Of a DNA stretch of 64,000 nt, positions 36,421-49,376 are shown piece by piece. The DNA is from Rhopalosiphum padi (taxonomy: Eukaryota; Arthropoda; Insecta; Hemiptera; Aphididae), in NCBI RefSeq assembly GCF_020882245.1, contig NC_083598.1:34633858-34697857 (forward strand). Direction: 5' to 3'. A program made the translations under genes and the position numbers. The notes beneath the pieces were generated by a model. That model searched no databases and was not told where the DNA came from. It worked only from the letters and a program-made list of their open reading frames with translations. Each line of letters begins with the position of its first letter. The stretch's first letter is position 1.

Positions 36421-36720
36421 CTATAGTTCTATGTTTCGATAGTCGTTTGCTGTTTTCCAGGGTGAAGCGTCGGGATACGCATGAAGCATAATTGGGTCGT
36501 CTTGAAATCGAGTTTTATAGATCTTTTTTAATTCATTAAATCGATTATAATTTACTTTCATTCTTTGCACTACAACTGGAGCGTCTTGTCGCGGCCAGCA
36601 GTGGAATAGTAGGTAGGTACCCACTACCCTACATCTGCCACAGTTATCTATACAGGTTGGAGTTCGCGAATCGCGATCTAATCGCTTGTTGAAGTGGCAA
36701 CTATAGGAAACCGTGATCAC
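36421..36720 (-). pseudogene. Possible gene remnant or unplaced exon
   Basis: A 99-codon open frame without an early ATG; the first is at MKVNYNRFNELKKIYKTRF. It is notably less AT-rich than its neighbourhood and has protein-like composition (FQDDPIMLHAYPDASPWKTA). A stop lies just upstream in frame and no splice partner was found. The family is not recognised. A transposon-derived fragment is possible. Confidence 0.25.
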
Positions 36721-38073
36721 TACTTAGCCGTCAATCTCCATCTAAAAAAAAGTCTAATGCACGGGTTTTAAACTTTTAAATGATTTTTTCGGTACCACCA
36801 TTTTGTAATTAGTTTAAAAAATATGCATGTACCAATAATGGGTCCCTAGCCCTAAAAACATTTTTTCTTGGGATGATTTTGTTTAAAAAAAATGTATTAT
36901 CAGATGTATATTTTGTTAGTTTTAAATGAATTTTGATGAAACACAAACTACAAGCAGCTTATTTATTTGTATTCGTTCATTAATATATTAATATATTATT
37001 CCCATAACCCCATGTACTCTGTTGTGAATTGATTGAATTCTTAATTGTGTAAAATAATCTTTCATTAGTTTCATTTTCATCTTTCACAACTGTACGTCTG
37101 AATCTATATTGACCAGAATATTGAGAGTAATTGGAATGAGCAATGGAAATAAGCTACAAAATATGTATGACTGGAGTTCCAAGTATTAATCAATTTTATT
37201 ATTGGTAAATATTATTTAGAAATAATAAAGTTAATTTTTTTATATACAAAATTTAAAAAAAAATAAAAATATTTTCCCATACCATTAATATTTGAACAAC
37301 TTGTGCTAATAGATTTTTCGTCTATTGGATAATTTAACCAATCACAAAATTGTTTATAATATACATAACTAAGTATTGTTTTTTTACAGTGATTTATGAT
37401 CATGACGCACTATGTGGATATAAAATTAAAGATGGTTATAGACTTGTAGTAAAACTTTTCATCCAAAATATCTGACTTTCATAGGCATACAATATGGTAA
37501 TTATCAATTAAACATTAGATTCCGTCATTTCGATATAGATGATGAGGATTATTAAATTATTGACTTAAAAAACAAGTAAAGGTACTTACAGTATTTACCA
37601 ACTAATGACTATACTTATTAAATAGCTATTACTTGATAATTTATTTAGTCTTAAAATATTATACGAGTATAAGTATTTAAATGGGTTTTAAAATAATCAT
37701 CAATTATTAAAATAGCTAACATTTAATAATAATTTCAACCTTTAGGTATGCTTAATATTAAGCTTAAAGTTTAATTTGTATTATAATATGCTACTATACA
37801 AAAACTAAATTTAATACACGTGAGATATGGCTTTATAGTGAGATTGTCATTTTAATTTTTGGTTGACTTTATAATGATTGATTAATGATTCAGGATTCGA
37901 TTTTATGACGCAATGTTTGAATGCTATAACTCAAAAACTCCAAGTTCTAGTAAAACAATTTTGTTAAAATTAGTTAGCTTATTGATATTTAATTGATTTG
38001 AGAAAAATACATACATAATATATACATACATAACAATAATGGTTAAATTAATTTAATTTATATAATAAGAAAA

Positions 38074-41000
38074 TTAAGAAAAATTTTTTAAAAATATATC
38101 ATAAATTCTAACCATCATGTCTGCACCACAAGATGCCATTTGTAGAACACCTTCTCTGTATCTCGAATCAGTCTTACACAGTAATGGTTGAAACTTAATT
38201 CTTTTCACTGTTAAATGATGACTAAATCTAAAATCGTAAGATTTAAGGAAACAATATGCATTTAAATGAACATACAACATTTATTTTATATTATAAATTA
38301 TTGGCATATAGCCTATGGAAAAGGATACTCGTTGATTAAATCAGCAACTTTAACCCAAGGTGTAATAGATTTTTCTTCATAACTCCATTTATATAAACTA
38401 ATACTTCCACAATCAGCACCAACAGCCAAAAAATAAGTTTTTTTACATTCACTAATTAGTGTTGGAGCAAAGGCTACAGCTGTAAAACTCTTTTCTGATA
38501 CTATTAAAGGATCGGTTTTGGCACAATAAGTTATTTTATTGTCAACACTTTGATCATTTTGACCCCAAATTACTAATTTTCCATCTCTAGATCCAGTTGC
38601 AAAATATACAGAATCATGAGTCCAGGCACAACACCATATTATTCTTGTATGAATACCAGTGTGTTTATCTGATTTACTTATGATAATAAACGAGTTTGTA
38701 TCAATATCATATTCGAATAATGACCAAGTACGATCACGTGAAACAGAGAGAAGATTCTTACTGTCTGGTGAAAAAGCCAATTGAGTCACGGTTAAATTAT
38801 GTGATTCTAATTTTTGTACCTGTTGAAAATTTTCTGTATTCCTAAAAAATACAAAATAAGTTTTTAGAATGTTCTTTACTTTTGTACTAATTACATTTTA
38901 TATTAAATATATTGTTAGTTATTACATAATTGATTTTATTTAAATTACCATATTATAATAGAAGCTAGCTCTAAAGAGGTCGCTTTTGCTGCCGAAGCTA
39001 ACCATTTATGATTAGATGAAGATGCTAAACAGTAAACTTCATAAACGTGACCATAAAGTTTTTGAATTTCAGGCCATAATGTATTTTGAATTAAATCTTC
39101 TTCAGTTGGAGGTTCTAATATAAAATAATATTGTATAACATGAGTTTAATTAATTTTAAATATGTATAAAAAGTATATGTTATATTGGAAATGAGTAATA
39201 AATAACAATAAAAAAATTGTCTTTAAATTTTAAATAAAAATAAATCATTCTTTAAAAATCCATGCATATACAATATACCTAAACAAATTGAAGAGTATCG
39301 AGATTCAATCTCCTACAAATATTTTAAAACTTATGTTTTTCATTAATTATAAATGTTCAATAACTTAAATTCTATTAAATATCCTTGTATTTTAAGCTAC
39401 TAAGAAATTTACTAAGAATACAATAAACTATAATCTACATATGTATATTATATTTTTTTTAAATACTTACGATTCAAGGATAAAGGAATAAAATAATGTT
39501 CAGGATAATCTTTCTTTTTTGGTTGATTAGTAATATTTTTACAGTCATCTTCAGATACTGCTTTATTTGATAACCCAAGAGATGGAACAGAAGCACCAAG
39601 TGGACATTTTGTGATATCTTAAAAGTATTTAATAGTACAAATGTACAATATTATTTTACTGAATAAAATAAATATATAACAATGTTATTGAATTCAAAAA
39701 TAACTGAATCAATATTAATATACAATTTAAAACAATTCATATTTTTAATAGCAAAACTATATTTACCGACAGAGTCAAAATTAATTTTAGATAGTTGACT
39801 CATATTTTCTAAAAAGTTGTAAGGTGCTTGAAATGCTCTAATAACTTTTTCCTCAGCTGATGATACAAAACTTAGACTCGACAACATAGCAACACTAGAC
39901 ATATTATATCCATGAACTTGTGGTCGCGCCATTTCATGCCAATTCTAAAACAAATATTGAATACATAATGTTGAGAATTTATTTTGTTAAAACTTCTTTC
40001 ATATATAATTTAAGAATCATGTTGATAGTGCTATTCATTAAAAACTAGTTACAATGTCACATGCTTTAGTAGTACAAATATGGAGGTTAAAAATATTTTG
40101 CTTATAAGCATTAAAATTAATGTATACAAGGCAGTAAAATTATATTAACTCCAATCTATAAAAGAACGGCCATAATCTGCGCATAAATACTGATGGTTTG
40201 TTAGTACCATCAGCCAGATTTTTCTCCAATATAGTTCCATTCCCATTAATCGGTGAATCGGTGGTATGCATACAGCGGCTTACAAAAACACATAGCAAAT
40301 GCATTACGTTGCCGCATTGGTTATATTATTGTAGAGTACATAATATATAAGCAATTTTCTTTTATTATTACATAATAAATGGGAGATGTTATTGTTTTAT
40401 TTATTTATTTATTTAATTTTAATTTCATATAATGAAATACTGGGCCCCATTGAGAATACTTGTGTTTCTCGTTGTTTGAATGAATAATAATAAAAATATA
40501 TTGAATTATGTATCACATTAAATCATTACTACCGTTACATATACAAGACTGTTAATGATACCTTTTGGTAATGATTACATTGCCCAAACAACTTTTGATT
40601 AATATGATTTGGTACATGGAGAGGGGATCAATTCACAGAAACGGACCCGTTTTTAAAGTCGTTCTCATATAAGTTAAAGCATAAGTTTAAAGACAATTCT
40701 GAGAGGTTACCTCATACACAGTAAAATCCCATTACAACAAACTCCAGGGGACCGAATTTTTTTTTCGTTGTAAAGAAAATTTGAATAAGCTCTTTAAAAG
40801 CCCTGCTTTTCAGCAGGGGACTTCTATGACTTTTGTTACATCGGGATTTTTCGTTGTAATGAGAATTTACTGTATTACTTAATTAAATACAGAGAATTTA
40901 TATGTTTGAACTACTTGTATGGCCCTTCATCTGAATTCAGCATTTTTCACATAATTAATAAAAATATATAATATGACTATATGAGCTAATAAATTTGTAA

Positions 41001-43773
41001 TTAGATATAAAATAACTTACACCAGAATGTAAATTGTTAGCTGGTTTCGATTTCAACCATTGTGCATGGATTCTAGAAGTTTGGTCAGAACCTACAGAAA
41101 CAATATATTTGCCTTCTGGATCCCAAGTAATATCTTCAACAGATCCAAAATGACCTCCAATTGTAACTCCAGGAGTCCAACTTCCATTATTATTCTAGAG
41201 TTTAAATATCAATAAATAGAAAATGTTTAATTAGTTTTCATCATTTATTTTTAGTGCATACTTTTGTCCATAGATGAAATGATCCATTGTGTCCTTGAGC
41301 TAAAATACTATTACCATCAGGAGAAAATTTTCCACCATAAAACCCTAATGTATTACCCCCAACTTCCCCCAATCTTATTAAATCAACCCAAAGACCGCTG
41401 TTTTCATCATAAGCCCAAACCGCCAATGTTTTATCCATAGAAACTGAAAGTAACTCTATTTTTTTCTCTGAAATATAATATAGGTATAACATAATATAAT
41501 TAGTGTTTAGCTGATTTTATATAATAAGAAATTTGTAAAATTTTTTAGCCGTTTCTTAAGAAAATCAATTAGTTTCTTTTTAGTAATGAAAATAAGAAAT
41601 AAAAATTATCCTTTCATAAGATTATATTATGTTAGGTTTGAGTAAAAAGTTTTGTAACTTCATAAAATAACATTCTTTAATATTTGAAATTTATTTATTT
41701 GATAGGATTTGTGCTATTTTAAAATAGGGATTTTAAAGTCTTATGATTCTACAGGATGATAATTAATATGTACACTAAGTTTTGGCAATATTAAAAAATA
41801 TATCATAAAATAAAGTTAGTGATATACTGATATACCTATTACCTAAGTTGATAGACCATTTTTGTTCAGAATTATTTTCATATATAATGATATTATATAA
41901 TTTAATTCAATTTTAACAGACTTATATTTTAGTGACCATTTGGCACATAATGAATAGCACAGTAGTACTCAATAACCTACCTTTTTATTTATTGGAATAC
42001 TCCAAAAAAAATTCTGTTTCAAAATATGAAATTAAAAATGTATTTTGTCATTCAAAAAATTAAAAATGAATGTTGTCTGATAAAAGAATTACACTGTATA
42101 GTTAAATCTTTTAATCTTATAATATAATTTTGAAATTAAAAAAAAATGTTGTGTACTATAAATTGGAAAACATTGCTATAGTTAACTATAATTAATTTTC
42201 TTTAAATTTACCTGTGCAAAAATTAGGTTTCCAGTGCACTCCATAAATCCACCCATCGTGTCCTGATATAACAGTTTCTGATTGAATCACATAAACACAT
42301 TCAGAACCATCTTGTTTAGTAACATTAAAAGTTTTACTCTCTAATTTTAATGTATCATCAAATTCTTTGTTTGATTTGCAAGTGTTATAACTTTCTTCCA
42401 TTGTAAATTTCCATAATCTTATCACAGAATCCTGAGAACCACTTGCAAGAAGTAGATTCCCTAAATTCTCTAAAAATATATTTTATGTAAGCTGTTTAAT
42501 GTGCATATATTTTGCTAAAACATATTTATATACATTATGTAAATATGTAATGATCATACACTAAACAAAAATTATATCTAATTTTGTAAAATTTATAATC
42601 ATACACAGTATATTTACCCTCAGATATAAAATCTAATGAACGAACCCAATCTTCATGACCTAATAAAGAATGGCTAGGAACAAACACTGAATCACCATTA
42701 CTAAAATCATTCATGTACAATTGTATTTTGCTATTTGATAAACCACATGCTAATAGAAGACAATTTGTGTTGGATAACAATGTTATTTTTAGAGACAAAC
42801 ATAATATACTATCAAAATCAATAGTCTGAACACATTGAGATGTATCTGAAAATAAATAATTCATCAGTACTGATATTTAGAACAAAATACATGTAAATCG
42901 TCATAAATAATGCCCGATTTTCAATTGATGAAGTGAACTTTAAGTTAAGAGATATACTAAAATCCTTAAATAATAAAATACTTACTTTCATTTTTATTTT
43001 TAACCCAAACTTTAACAGTACAATCACCAGCAGCAGTTACAATAATAAGCATCTGATTAACAAGCCTTATGGCATCACTTATCGTAACAACATCAGAATG
43101 TCCTAAATACAAATTATTAAATGTAAATTATATATACATTAATTAATTATCTAACTTTGTCAAGAAATAATTAACTAATATTGAATTGATTTATAAAACT
43201 AGGGGGATCAGTCATATCATCAATAAACATTGAAGATACTTCTATAAACTCAATTTTTTGATGGGGATAATTTGTCCGTTTACCATACTTATCATAAAAT
43301 ATAAATTAGCCATGAGAATCATTACCAATTAGTCTTTCATAGACTTTATAGGATCCTGTAGGATGAATATCTTCCCATAATATAGCTGTATTATCAGTTG
43401 AACAAGAAACAAAGTCTTGTTGGCAACAGCTGTCTACATTTTGTACCCATTTAACACTATTTACACGTTTTGTATGTGCAACAAATGAAGAAATAACTCG
43501 TCCATCACTTTCATTCTGAAATCATATTACTGATGACATTAAAAACTATATTTATTTTTATTGATTTTTTTTTTATTCAGTTTATGTGTTAGTTATAAAT
43601 AAAAACATTAATTATTCTTTCAATAACCTTACCGTTATTTGAGGATCATATAAATGGATAGCATTACAAGCACCATAAATTACTAATCCATTAACACCCC
43701 AATCTAAACAATTTGGTGTGCTGTTTACAGCAGAAGACACATACACTGTCTTAATTTGTTCAAATGTGTCCAT
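38074..43773 (-). CDS. ELP2: Elongator complex protein 2 (WD40 repeat protein)
   Basis: Complete gene with 12 exons: 43773-43633, 43515-43326, 43102-42986, 42845-42618, 42469-42212, 41467-41262, 41194-41021, 39944-39767, 39617-39471, 39114-38949, 38841-38329, 38227-38074 (TAA). They give 823 residues, the usual Elp2 length. Two WD40 propellers are visible through GH...W...W/A-D units: SGSQDSVIRLWKF, SVSMDKTLAVWAYDENSGLW, GHFGSVEDITWDPEGKYIVS, LWPEIQKLYGHVYEVYCLA, LAFSPDSKNLLSVSRDRTW, ATGSRDGKLVIWG and MASCGADMMVRIYD. The Elp2-specific central segment ARPQVHGYNM is present. Elp2 is a scaffold of the Elongator core (Elp1-3), which modifies wobble uridines of tRNAs. All introns are GT-AG; the last is 101 bp. 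Confidence 0.96.
40719..40872. mobile_element. pogo/Tigger-type MITE, 154 bp
   Basis: Ends CAGTAAAATCCCATTACAAC and, reversed, CAGTAAATTCTCATTACAAC form inverted repeats, with CTCCAGGGGACCG just inside the left end. TA follows on the right and CA precedes on the left, a near-match to the TA duplication of Tc1/mariner-pogo elements. It lies in the long Elp2 intron between the 41021 and 39944 exon ends. Confidence 0.75.
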
Positions 43774-44066
43774 TTTTTTACATCAAAATATAATACCTTA
43801 TTAAAAAAAAATGTGTAACACATATAACAATTAACAGTAGCCACTGTTAATAATTACGATCAGGTTTAAATTTGAAATTTAATATGAATTATTTGCTACC
43901 GTATACAGGATAAACTTTGTATATAACACTACAAACCATCCTTCCGGCTTCCATAGATAAAAAAAATATTAAATAATAGAGCACGTGTTCAATGATATTT
44001 TTTTAGTTATTATCAGTATTCAGTAACGATGGTAATAAGATAATAACACGGTTCGAAAGGAATGCA

Positions 44067-44157
44067 ACACCACAGCTGATATAGATATTCTATATTCATA
44101 CGTCATACCAGCTGTGGAATGCAAGCACAGCTTAGATCATATACTATATGATCTAAG
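44067..44157. repeat. Palindromes upstream of Elp2
   Basis: CCACAGCTG (44067-44075) and CAGCTGTGG (44109-44117) are inverted. CTTAGATCATATA (44131-44143) and TATATGATCTAAG (44145-44157) form a perfect 13-bp hairpin with a 1-base spacer. Confidence 0.8.
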
Positions 44158-44687
44158 AAACACAGAATAAATCCAAACCACGATTACTAGACACTGATAA
44201 TAATTATTGTTAGAATTTTTTATATCGTAAATCCAGACATGAAATGATAGAATATAATAATAATTAATATAATATTATGTCTAAACAAAAATCGTGTATG
44301 TTTAATCCATGATATAATTTATTGTAGATATTTTTAATTAAATCATGGACCATGGTTAGGTATCCAATTAATGAAAATCCAGTACATTTAAGATATACCT
44401 ATACTAAAGAAAATGTTAGTTTTTTATTATTTTTATTATAGCTAAATATACCACAACGTTGACTAAATTTGTAGATATGTCATTAAAATTATTTAGAGAA
44501 TGGAAATGTTTGTAATACAACCTCTGTTTATCAAACAATACGACTGCTTGGCCCATCAATAATGATATATTATTTAAAAAGGTGTTATTTATACTCGAAA
44601 TTAAAAACTAAATATAATGAATCAAACACGATTTTTAACGGAACGAAGAATGTATTGATTTTTTAATACATATATCTTTTCTCAGAA

Positions 44688-44905
44688 CACTTTTTAAGGC
44701 AGGTAATAATATTTTCTGGTAGAAAAGTGAATAAAGTTGGTATTTTGGGAGGGTCAAAAGTAAAAAATGCTCAGTATTTTTCTTAATAATCAGGATAAAC
44801 AAACAAAAAAATTTAACGAGAATTTTTAAATTGATTTTTTTTTTATGTTATTCCAAAAATATTAATCGTAGATTTATGTAATTTTCGCCAAATGTTCTAG
44901 GCTGT
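44688..44905 (+). repeat. Interspersed repeat family A, copy 2
   Basis: GGTCAAAAGTAAAAAATGCT with AGGCAGG upstream and ATCAGGATAAA and CGAGAATTTTTA downstream. It aligns with 7868-8070. Confidence 0.65.
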
Positions 44906-45213
44906 TAAATAGTCAGCCTAGAATTGTTTTTTTAGTATACAATGATATTTGATCATTGAATTCAAATTTAATAACTTTCATTATAATAGTACACTATAAA
45001 TGTCTAATGTAAAACTGTCGTAACCACTCTTTTTTTTTTTAATGTCATATATATTATATTAATAATTACATAAATTAGAATAAAATTGTTTAAATACAGA
45101 AAGAAAAATATTAAATATATCTATATCTAATACATCACAGCTAGAGAACAATATAAATCTCGAGAATCTTGCGGGCGTCCAATTCATTGATTCTCTACAT
45201 GTATAACTAAAAG

Positions 45214-45562
45214 CATAGGCGTAAATTGAGGGGAAACGTAATTCCTAATCAGGATGTCCGATAGGTATGTGTTATACCGTTATGTGAACATTTAAGCTTT
45301 ATGTATGAATTTTGTATTGTAAATTCGTAATACAATTTAAATGATTGAACTAAACAATTCAAATTTTATAACAATGACAAAAAGTTGTGTATTATACGCC
45401 GTTAAATAGATTATTTTGAAATTTTTATATAAATCTTATATAATAAATGTTACAATAAAATTGTAAAATTTATATGTAGGGGTGCAGGGGGCAAAACCCT
45501 CCACAGGTCTGTTCTGTTTATAATTTTAGCCCCCCTTCTAACCAGGCAAATTTACACCCATG
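45214..45562 (+). mobile_element. 349-bp hAT-like MITE, full-length copy
   Basis: Left end CATAGGCGTAAATT and right end AATTTACACCCATG are inverted repeats. The flanks are ACTAAAAG (45206-45213) and ACTATAAG (45563-45570), an 8-bp duplication with one mismatch. The interior starting AAACGTAATTCCTAATCAGG is almost identical to 56863-57199. Confidence 0.8.
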
Positions 45563-46094
45563 ACTATAAGTAAGTTATAGTATCTTAAATCGTGGTTATA
45601 ATAGTGGAACAATAAAATAAAAATGTAGGTATTTTATTGTATTTATTTATTTATTTATAAAAAAACAAGTTATAAATGACAGCTATTTAAAAATAACAAA
45701 TTTTTGTTTTTAACCATTATTTGAAATTTTTAAATAAAGGAAGTTTTCTATTTTTCTGTAATAGTGTACACCTTGACCATGATCATGGCTCAAAACAAAT
45801 AATAATACACATCATAAATTAGAGTAAATATAAAAATAAAGTATTTTCTTAGTAATTAGGTAATGAGTTAATAGTACCATAATACCACAGAACAAATTAA
45901 TTATCATTATTGATAACACTTGTAAGGAGTCAACCAGGTAATATTAGAAAATTATACAGCTGTCACAATACATTTGTCAACTATATAAAGATTGTAGATT
46001 TAAAAACATTTACAATTCACAGATTTTTTAATATATCTTGTACAATATTATAAGGGGGAAATAAAATGAAAATTCTTTTAAAATAAATTTGATT

Positions 46095-48067
46095 TCATGC
46101 AACAGATGATTTTAAATAATTTTTGGCTTTTTCATAATCGTTATCAAATCTCTTCAACACTATAATGTTCTGTATCGTGTTGGTAAATCCATCTGCTACT
46201 AACATCTCTAATAAAACATCAATATCTTTAGATAAAGGACGTGGAGCTGATTTAGGTGTATCCAATTTTATATTTTCAGGCATGGTTGACGAGTTCTGTA
46301 ATATATAATAAGTTTTATTAAAATTAGATTAATGTGGAAATGATATTGTAACTTTACATTATTAGTAGGAGTAGTTGTTGATGATAACTTTTCCTTGTCC
46401 TTTTTGGTTTTTTTTTTGACGAACATCTACATTGGGCTTTAAATATTTTATGTCTCCTTCACCTAATTACAATTAATAAATTTATTTTAAAAACTATTAA
46501 GTATTAGAACTTTATATCACATTTAACTTGTCAAACATACCTAATGAATTCTCTAATTTGTTTCCAGAATCTATCTGTAAGTGCTCAGCCAAAATCGACC
46601 TATACACATATACTAAAATGAATATCATTGATTATAAATACTAGTATCTATATAATATATTAATAAAATACCTAATAGTAGAAAAAGTACTAGTTTTATC
46701 TTCATCACTTTTTTTGATAAATTCTTCTTCTAATTTATCAATTTTAGATGTTAAGTTGTCAATTTTATTTGATAAAATCTGAAATCCAACTACATATAGT
46801 TAATGTTTACATAAAATAATAAAATAACATTTTACATTACCATAAATTGAGCGCTTGTGTCATTTGGAAATTTATGAATTATAGTTACTACAAGTTCTAC
46901 ATTGCAATAAACTTCTTTGGTCACAGCATTATAGGAGAGTTTTGTTTGCTGTAATTGATATATACTGTTAATAAGTAAATAAATGTAAAGTATATAATTC
47001 TATAAAATATAAAACAATTATTTTAAAAAAACTCTTCATAAAAATTAGTTATAACAACATTATATAATAGTACTTGTTTATTAATCTCCATACAGACTTT
47101 ATCACTCTGCCACTAGATAACTTTCTGTTTCTCGGATATTACTTAGAAATCATTACAAAACTTTCAAATTAAAATTAATTAGAATAATAATTTTAAATCA
47201 ATAATTAAAATTTCATGATTACATATAAATAAACACAAAACAATTTGACAATTTTCAAATTCAAATTCTTTAACTTATTTATGCAGTAAAAATGTAATGC
47301 TTAGTCTCATTAGTTTTAATTTTTAACAATATTTTTAAATATGTTAATGAAATTTATAAGATAAAGAAGCAAATTTGATGCCAATCTACTTCAACAGTTA
47401 CAGTAGTAAAAAATAACGCCAACAATTTTCTTTGAAATAAAAATAAAACTTAATTTTTATAATTTATGAGCTAAATAAAATGTTTTTGTTTCAATAAGTC
47501 CAATACTATTTTATCTTTACCTTTAAACATTCAATATCATCATCTGATTGGAGTTCCATCTATAAAAAAATTAATTTTAAACTAAGTAAATTTAATGCAG
47601 TATACTCTGGTATAATATGTAGTCATAATTTAATGCAGTAGTCAAAAGTCTAAGGGTTATTTTAACAATAACAGTTTATAATATTGAATTTATTAGAATT
47701 ATCTTACTATTTTCCCGTCAGATGTTGGACACAATATCACTAACTCATCTGTTTCCTCCAATTGTAATTCATTTTTCTATAAAATATCACAAATTGAATT
47801 GAATTGAATTGATAGGATAATTCATATTGAAAAAAAATTAAAAAATGATTGAGTTATTTTAAATACTAGAAGCACTAGAATCTAATAAAAAAAGGTAAAA
47901 TCAAGAGGCATTGGTAAAATTTCTAATTAATAATGTAACTGTTAAGTATTAAACTATTTATTTACCAGCGTTTCAATGAATCCAGATATATCTATAGGTG
48001 CTTTTATTTTACATTCAATCAGTTCTTTTTCATAGCGAATTTTAAATGTAATGAAAACGTTAGACAT
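46095..48067 (-). CDS. PB1-like / coiled-coil / UBA-like protein (NBR1/p62-type architecture, tentative) with apparent frameshift
   Basis: Exons 48067-47966, 47776-47708, 47559-47521, 46948-46841, 46778-46672, 46599-46541, 46462-46358, 46295-46095. The protein starts MSNVFITFKIRYEKELIECK; together with DELVILCPTSDGKI and MELQSDDDIECLK this resembles a PB1 fold. A coiled coil follows (KIDNLTSKIDKLEEEF), then a Lys-rich linker and a C-terminal UBA-like helix set (LLEMLVADGFTNTIQNIIVL, KNYLKSSVA). The layout recalls selective-autophagy receptors, but no ZZ or FW domain is seen and the identity is uncertain. In the seventh exon an A10 run (46409-46418) breaks the frame: KPNVDVRQ before it and TKKDKEKLSSTTTPTNN after it lie in different frames, and both splice phases demand the change. 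One base of length error there would explain it. Confidence 0.55.
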
Positions 48068-48685
48068 TTTCAGGTATGTATCTGTTTTAATTTTAAACAA
48101 ATACTTACATAATTATTAAATTAAATTAGACAAAAAATTAATGAATTTATAAATATACTTATGCTATGATGCTATACAAAATATGAGTTGAATGCGAACG
48201 CGAAGAAAAGATGATGAAATACAATTTAATAGTTTATCTTGTGTCCGTGTCCAGTGGTCAAATATTAAGTTATTTAATGATTTAATGTCGAATACTGAAG
48301 AATCAGTGTTATCCGCGACCGTAGTCTGTGGAATATTTGAGACTGATGACTGATGAAGTGATGAACAACACTAAACTGCTGAGTGCTCAGTGCTGACTAC
48401 TAAGTAGTGACTAATGACTATACAGTTGCAGTATTTAGTATATACTTTGAAAATATTTCAGACGGTAGAGACAAAGGATAGAAGAACTGAACGAATAAAA
48501 ACGGAAAAACCTAGATGCTTACATGACGAAAATATAAAAATATTAAACCTGAAATCGGCATTTAATTTTAACATTTGACCACAAGATAAGATTAGAATCA
48601 AAATCCAGTATATTTTACTATAATATAAACATGGTATGATCGCAATTGTCTAGATTTGGTTCAAGTCTGCGCAAGACAAGGCAGA

Positions 48686-48973
48686 CCCACGAATTAAAAT
48701 ATATTAAGTATATTAAGTATATTTTAATTCGTGGGCAGACCTATTGTTATTATCACGGTTTAAGATATATCTTAAACCGTGGTTTTTATTAACTGCTGCC
48801 CATACCTCTAACCTTTATACCTAAGATACTAGTATCTATATCATAGACATGGCTAAAGATATTATTATAGTTTATCTTAAGCCATGATCATGGACATAAT
48901 AGAATTATGTCTATGATCTATATCCGTGACCTAAGTATATTTTAACACAGAATAATATTATTATTATTCTGTG
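48686..48973. repeat. Cluster of palindromes upstream of the PB1-like gene
   Basis: CCCACGAATTAAAATAT (48686-48702) pairs with 48719-48735. CACGGTTTAAGATA followed by its exact complement forms a perfect 28-bp palindrome at 48754-48781. TCATAGACAT pairs with ATGTCTATGA across 48841-48915. CACAGAATAATA pairs with TATTATTCTGTG at 48946-48973. Confidence 0.88.
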
Positions 48974-49376
48974 ATTTTAATTAGTGGCTGCTACCATGAC
49001 TATTTTTGAGACTGGACAAGTTCTCCCAAAATATTATAGTTCCAATGGATGATTTTCCCAATTTTTGTACAATATTATTATAATATTTTTATATTATAAA
49101 AATATGATAGAGTTAATTATTATTTAGAAATACAATTATTTGGACAATTATCCTAATAATCTAACAAATAATTAAAAATTAATATTGTTACAGCCATATT
49201 TTCCCAACGACATATTTCCAATTACCAGTTCTTCCAATTTATTTTTAATTCTATAATTAGTAATTAGTAATCTAATTCCAATATTTATTTATTTTATGAA
49301 TTAACACCTAACGACTTTTACAATGATACTATGATATGATATACATGCACCATTCGTACTTTTACCGTAATAAATC

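Larger units (their letters stand above)
43774..46094. other. Elp2 upstream region and intergenic DNA with repeats
   Basis: Holds the Elp2 promoter, a palindrome pair at 44067-44157, the second copy of repeat family A and the full-length 349-bp element. No gene is visible. Confidence 0.55.
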
